Assembly: GCF_965363235.1 (NCBI RefSeq)
Contig: NC_134841.1
Location: forward strand, 34,873,440 to 34,937,439
Length of the DNA: 64,000 bases
Direction of reading: 5' to 3'
Origin: Mytilus galloprovincialis
Lineage: Eukaryota > Mollusca > Bivalvia > Mytilida > Mytilidae
The position numbers were made by a program, and so were the translations under genes. The notes beneath the pieces were generated by a model, which was not told the DNA's origin, did no database searches, and saw nothing but the letters and a program-made list of their open reading frames with translations. Below, in pieces: positions 58,101-64,000 of the stretch; within the stretch, counting starts at the first letter, position 1, and every line of letters starts with the position of its first letter.

Positions 58101-61100
58101 GTTAAAATAAGTGATGTGTGCTTAGCATACAAATTATTAAGTCCTGCTTTATACCAGGTTGGTGCCCTTTTTTTCTCATTTATCTTGTTAACAAGTTTGA
58201 AAAAAGTTATTATTTTTTTTGCATTATTGAATATTTTAAAGTAAATCTAGGTTAGAATATCTATGATATAAGGGTAAAAATACTTTGGAACCGAAGATCT
58301 TGATTGGTGATTTCTTTACACAACATCAGCACAAAAAAAAGGCTATATTGCTGCCATCTAATGATCTTGATTAGCCGTTCCTAGTTCATTTTAGTATTTT
58401 ATTATGGGCATCAAATTCTATGACTAAAAGTATATCAGTTGTAGTGATCATGAAAAAAGTGTCAAATACTTAACTATTAAGCCTGTCATTTTATTATAAA
58501 AAAAGAGGGTTAAACCAAACAGGATAGGGGAAAAATGTAATGTTCTCATGTTCGTCTCAAAGTCACAATGAATAGGTTACCATATGTTAAGTATCTACAT
58601 CACTTGTTTAATATGATATCTCTGTATAGATTAAAAAAAAAAAAAAATGCAGTTCGCAATGAACAAATCCCGATCACATATGTTTTACAGGGACAAAAAT
58701 TGCATTAAAAATGAACAAAACGTGTTTAAGAAGTGTTTATGTGCATGAGTGGAGATCGTATACTAGATTTCTCGTCTTAAAGTTAAGTGTACATAAAAGA
58801 ACTAAAATTATTAGTCAATTGTTTTTGTATTTTTTATTTTTATATAAACTAACCATTAAAAAAGGAAAGCTTTAAAGCAAAAAGAAAGGAAGTAAGAAAT
58901 GAATTAGACCAAGTCAAGTTGATTCTAGTCATTTATAGACCGATGTTGCTTTGATATAACCAGATGTAAACGATAATCAGACGTGAATAAACAGATAGAT
59001 TCGAAATGCCAAAAATATAAACAACCAGTTTAAAAAAAGCTTACTTAAAAATATTAATGCTTAGTAAAAAAGTGGCTTGTATGGATTTACATAATTTTTA
59101 GCATTGTATCTAAATTTTATTTGTTTTCTTTGTAAGTAGTTGTGTAAATCAAATATAACCTAAAAGGAAGTTGATTGCATGTTTCTTGGGATATTAAAAT
59201 AAGATGGATTTTAGTTTGTTGGTGTTACCATTGGTTATATGATTGTTTGTTCGTAATGACAAAGTCAGAGAATATATTATCTATGTTGTTTGTTAGAAGA
59301 AGATGTTGACTCAGTCAGGTAACAAAAGTTGTTATCCCATCGTGGAAGTTGTAGTAAGAAACATGCACCAAAATTTATAAAGCATAAAGTTTTTGTCTGT
59401 ACTTATTTTTCAATATTCACCATTTTTTCTCTTTCAAAGTAGAAATATGACTGAGAAAAAGAAGCAATTAAAAAGCTTCTTTTTTATTTTATTTTTTTTA
59501 ATGGAGGGACAAGTCAAAAATCTTTTGTTTTATATAAAGATATAAGGAATTTTGACTGGACATTATTTCAATAGTTTATAAGGACTGATTGCAAGTTGTA
59601 TGAACTTTTTTTGGAAGGGGATGAAACTTGTATTTATGGAATAGCATTGAATTTTGCCAACATAAAGTTACATTGATACAGGGATAATTTATTTTATCTT
59701 TCATTGCTATTCTTTTTTGTGAAACTATAAGATTAAATGTCTGTGATATAAGCCTGTACAGAAATATATGTACATATTTACACTTAATGTTGGGTGTTTT
59801 GAACAGGTTATATCAAAGCAGTTCATTTATGCTTTACGTTAGAAGAAGTCATGAATTTGATTGTAAATCCATAATCTGTAAAGAAGAAAAAAAATGGAAA
59901 AAAAAGAATCATTCATTATTTGTTTATTTACATTAATTGATCGTTAAATTTCATCTAAAAATCATACAACCATATAGTCCTTTCAACCATATAGTCCTTT
60001 AAGTCCCAGTAGAATCCTTCATCTTTTATCCTCAATAATCATAAAGCATAGATAAATTCTTCATACAGAAATAACTTGCATCTTTTATCCTCAGTCATCA
60101 TAAAGCATATTTACATTGTTCATACAGAAATAACTTGCATGATTGTTTTTTAAAACACTGAAATGAATGACTTTTTTATTAACATAAAAAATTTAGACGA
60201 AATAAAGTCTGTCGTCATGTTCTTTTGGACAAGTTAAAAATTTCTTCCGGTTCAGTAATCCTTTTTCAAAGAATGTAAGACCGTGAAATGTAAACAAAAA
60301 GTTTAGAAAATTGGCCCATACAAAATGATAAAAATTAAAATGTGTTTTTTTTGCTACGAATATGTAAATATTTTCAGTGTGCTGTGTTCCTGAAAATGCC
60401 ATAATCTTGTTTTAAAAAAAATATGTAAAACGAAAAAATTTAGTGTTTGCCATTAAATATGGTTTCTTTGTATGAATGAAGAAAACATCTGTTATAGTTT
60501 AATACCCAGAACAAGTTTTTGTGTTCATAGTTTTAGTTGATGTAAGAATGTTTGGAGTATGTATGTACATTATTCATTTGTTTTTCATTGTAATGTTACA
60601 CCCATAAAATTCATATTCCATTATTTTACATTAAAAAGTAAAATATTAATGTTTAACATGTAAAAAAAAATGTTATTTAATGTTGTTGATAGATATTGGT
60701 GCCGACATTTAGAAATCTATGCACATCTATATTGTTGATGTGTTATAAGAATTTTACATTGATGCATATAGAGAAATTATCTTTCAATCTTCTTAAGTAT
60801 CAAAGCTATAGAAGAAAAGAAAAGTCTCTCACTTCATTGATAAAGGCACAGAGATCGTTGTCATGTTTTATGTTTTGGAAGTTATTACAAGAGTCAGTAT
60901 TGTTCCATCACAGAGGAGTCAGAATCAGTGTTGCTTTTCATTGATGCAATTCCAGAGATAACTTTGTATGATCATTTACTTTTGGTCAATTTTTAAGATG
61001 GTCATAGACAATAATATATTAGGTTTGGCAGAGTGGAAACCTACTATTAGATTTATACCATTTTTTTTTAAAACAAGGCCCATGTTTTATTAAAAAAAAT

Positions 61101-62950
61101 AAGAAGAGAGAATTTGACAATTTTTATTTATCCACAATGCAAAACAAGTTATTTATTTAAGATTGTTCAAAATTTTTGTGCAACATAATCATTATGGATT
61201 AATTTGAATTTTAAAACAATATTAAAGTTATAACATTTTCAGTGTTACTTAATGACCTCAAGGTCAAGAGGTCACTTGCAACTGATAGATTCTTCTGTTA
61301 CAGAAAAACACTGATTCTTGTTTATGTGTTTATGAATAGAGGAAAGTTTTATAAACACAAATATTATATTTCGTTGGATGGTTTCATACCATCTGTTTCG
61401 CACATTGGGTTCATATATTGAAGTTATCTGAATGTATATTCATTGTAGTATAAACCTTAATTTTGTATGAATAGACCCACTATGTTTGGTGGATTTTTCT
61501 ACATAGCATTCTTTTTTTGGTAATTTTCTCATTTCGTGTTCAGTGAACACTAATGTATAAATATGATGTTGATATAAGCTTTGATAGCTTGGTGAATAGT
61601 CACTTAAAAAAATGAGATTTAACTGTGTTATATATTAAGGTCAACATATGGAACAGTCACCAATTTAAAAAAATACCTTGAATTTTGGGAAGAAATTCAG
61701 TTCAAGAAATTTGGCCATTAATAGATTTAGAAATGATTATGTAGACTGTTAGAGGGAATACATTTAAAATTAACACACATTAGTGCAAGTCCATCATTTT
61801 GCTTTAATATGCATTTACATTTAATTATTATTTTTAGACTGCAGTCAATTCTGATTACTTGGTTTGAAATTTAAGTGATTTTATTCAATTTGCTCATTTC
61901 TCAAGAAAAATCTTTTCCACTTTTGGATTGCAACAGAAATATTTTGCTGTTCAAGGCCAAATCATTATATTATAAATTTGGTACCAGTTTCCGACAGATT
62001 TCATGAAACTCCTCTAATTTATAACAAACAAAGTTATGTTATGAATTTTGAAAAATGCCTATTTGTTGTACATTTAATTGTTTAGTACATGGCTTTTTAT
62101 GTTGCTTTCATAATTCTGCTTGATTATTATTGCCAAAAATTGGAAAAAAAACACAATTTGGAGAAAATTTATTCCAAATTTTGAATACCTACATAGTTCT
62201 TTTTTTTATAAAGTTGAGAAAATACAGAAAAAAAATAATTTTGTAGTTACAAGTAATAGTTTACGCTGCTTTTCAATTCATGTAAAAAATAGTTTTTTTT
62301 TTGTTATCAGTGTATGTGGAAGCTAATTAGAAATTGATTTATTATTCAAACTTCAAATTAATCAAAAATCAGCTGTGAATGTTTTCAAATTTCGTGTCAT
62401 ATGTCACATAATTTATGTTTTTAAAATGCTCATGTCTAGTTTGCTATGTTTTCAATTATTAATGAGAAAGTATTGAAATGCTTCTCAACCAAAAAAGTGA
62501 AAAGAATGCTCCAATTTGGGGTCATAATTTTATTACAAATATTGTTCATATAAAAAAAAATGACAATGCAATTTGCAGACAAAATAGTTAAACCATCTTT
62601 AAATTGTAAAAAAAAGGTTAAGTCTGTAAATTTTGAAATGATTTTAAGTCATTGATGTTTGAAGTTAATACCACTCGGCTAATGTACATGAAATAACCAT
62701 TTTGTTCTGGTTTGAAGTTAATTATAGAGGAACTTTTAGCTAAATTAATACTTGTTGATCTAGTTATGAAGTTTCATGTTGAACATATTATACTCAGAAC
62801 AAATGGACTATTACATGTACTGTGTATATTAAAAGAGGAAAGAGATAAAAATGGAAAAAGCTGAAAAAAGTACAAACCATTGAAAAATATTCCAGAAAAT
62901 GGTATGTTACAAAAACAATAAAAGTTTGAAGAGTGATTTGTGTTTTATTA
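55146..62950 (+). other. long AT-rich tract, possible extended 3'UTR of the KIAA0232-like gene
   Basis: Starts at the stop codon. About 7.8 kb has no copy of the element families seen elsewhere, no recognisable coding exon on either strand, and frequent short U-rich runs. Candidate AATAAA signals include those near 55832 and 57087 and a good one at 62918-62923, followed by GT-rich sequence. A continuous 3'UTR is inferred only from this contrast. Open frames here (e.g. 60696-60944) look random. Confidence 0.3.
59965..60142 (+). repeat. short local duplications
   Basis: The 18-mer caaccatatagtccttt occurs twice in tandem (about 59968-60001). A ~70 bp block (atcttttatcctca, atcataaagcat, ttcatacagaaataacttgc) is tandemly duplicated at about 60017-60139. 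Confidence 0.7.
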
Positions 62951-63389
62951 TTAACTTTCTGTTTTCAAAAGAATGATTTAGAGTGCAATGGTCTCTGATG
63001 AAGAAATATTTCCCATTGACATCACCAACCATGATTGAAATAAGATACAATAGTCTATAGCTCTATATGGAATTATTATTAGAATGCTTGTGGTGCTATA
63101 TAAGGTTTAGAAGATTGATCGTCAGTGTGACACCTGACCAAACTCCTTTAATATCTGAGTTTAAGTTTTGGGATAAAATTAATTCCTGAGTTTCATACTA
63201 TATTTGGTCATAAAGATTACTTTTAGATGGTTAATATGTTTATTTTGGGGGTCATTAAACCATGACTTCATTCCCAGGCCTTGAATTGTATAATCTTCTT
63301 GTGACTTGATCAGTTTCTAGTAGTGATGATGTTGTTGATGGGTTGTTGTGTAATGATCAGGATGAGATCATTTCAAATTAATATGAATA

Positions 63390-63480
63390 TAAAAATAAGA
63401 TGTGGTATGATTGCCAATGAGACAAGTATCTGCTTTGTAAGCAGCTATTGGGTCACTATATGGCCTTTAATAAACTACTG
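63390..63480 (-). repeat. interspersed repeat R3 fragment
   Basis: aagatgtggtatgattgcc then aatgagacaa is the complement of the R3 end seen at 8255-8277 and 31930-31953. It marks the return of repeats after the long repeat-poor tract. Confidence 0.6.
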
Positions 63481-63617
63481 AGAATGAACCATACCATGTA
63501 AGAAGCTAGTAGTGACCCCTGATAAAAAAAAAATGCAAATCAATTCAAATTAGAAAACCAACAGCCAGATATATTTGTTATGTTATAATATGCAGATCTA
63601 GAATTTTTCTTAAAAAC

Positions 63618-64000
63618 AAAGAGTGCACAGGCTGAAATGTCTAGCCTTCTTGACTTACCATTGATATAATGTTGATAGTCCTAAATATAAAGCTTTACTA
63701 CAACTATCCCATCAATTTAACATAATCCAAGAAAACAAGGTCAAGGTCATAAACCAAACTGGAATTACATGTATGCTTTAAATATAGTTGACCTATTACA
63801 CATAAAGAAACAACTACATCAGGAAAATTTAACATTGATCAATGAACCATGAAAATGAGGCCAAGGACAGATAAATGCTGTCAGACATAAATGTACACCT
63901 TACAATCATTAAATGTTTGAATGTAGTTAACCTTTTGTATACAGTATCAAAGAATCAAACGAAACCAAGAAAAACTAAGATTGACCAATAGCAATGAACT
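63618..64000 (-). mobile_element. element of family C (copy 3), cut by the window end
   Basis: It begins with the family C tail (aaagagtgcacaggctgaaatg, tagccttcttgac) in the same orientation as 25479-26668. It continues with ~130 bp units carrying ccatgaaaatgagg.caaggacag and runs off the right edge. Confidence 0.8.

Overview
The window reads as nuclear DNA from a marine bivalve, most likely a mussel (Mytilus or a close relative). The base composition is AT-rich. The genes are split into short exons by large GT-AG introns. Every intron and intergenic tract is crowded with interspersed repeats of the kind I associate with bivalve genomes: elements starting with agctcacctg..., gtcgagcctgc... 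or atgcccca..., built on 130-500 bp tandem units, and a tRNA-headed SINE. The species call is inference from repeat style and gene similarity. There is no bacterial, phage or CRISPR content, and I found no functional rRNA or tRNA gene.

Three protein-coding genes can be assembled exon by exon. (1) Positions 728-14899, + strand: the C-terminal 443 residues of cytosolic Xaa-Pro aminopeptidase 1 (XPNPEP1). It has sixteen exons, all metal ligands are present, and its 5' exons lie off the left edge. (2) Positions 28444-21068, - strand: a two-exon, 81-residue homologue of the homeodomain-only protein HOPX, with a 7.1 kb repeat-filled intron. (3) Positions 38847-55145, + strand: an eight-exon, 1332-residue homologue of vertebrate KIAA0232. 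It carries eight tandem 20-residue tryptophan/acidic repeats and a C-terminal pair of CCCH zinc fingers. All three reading frames close exactly across their splice junctions. I see no functional link between the three genes.

Layout: 1-16.1 kb, XPNPEP1 with intronic repeats and a probable 3'UTR that contains a pre-miRNA-like hairpin; 16.1-21 kb, repeats including a 1.45 kb element with a nested palindromic MITE; 21-28.5 kb, HOPX; 28.5-38.6 kb, an intergenic 'graveyard' with an inverted exon-like duplication, a SINE with perfect target-site duplications and a nested MITE, a 225 bp foldback element, a decayed hAT transposase and another foldback MITE; 38.6-55.1 kb, the KIAA0232-like gene, whose introns hold a 2.25 kb tandem-repeat element and a 1.95 kb hAT-like element; 55.1-62.9 kb, an AT-rich tract almost free of these repeats, possibly a very long 3'UTR; 63.4-64 kb, repeats again.

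Several unrelated-looking repeat families share one architecture: a palindromic head after a T-run, sometimes a GTC-type microsatellite, a tandem core, then a terminal hairpin followed by CTnG|TT. This fits non-autonomous Helitron-like ('pearl'/HINE-type) elements.
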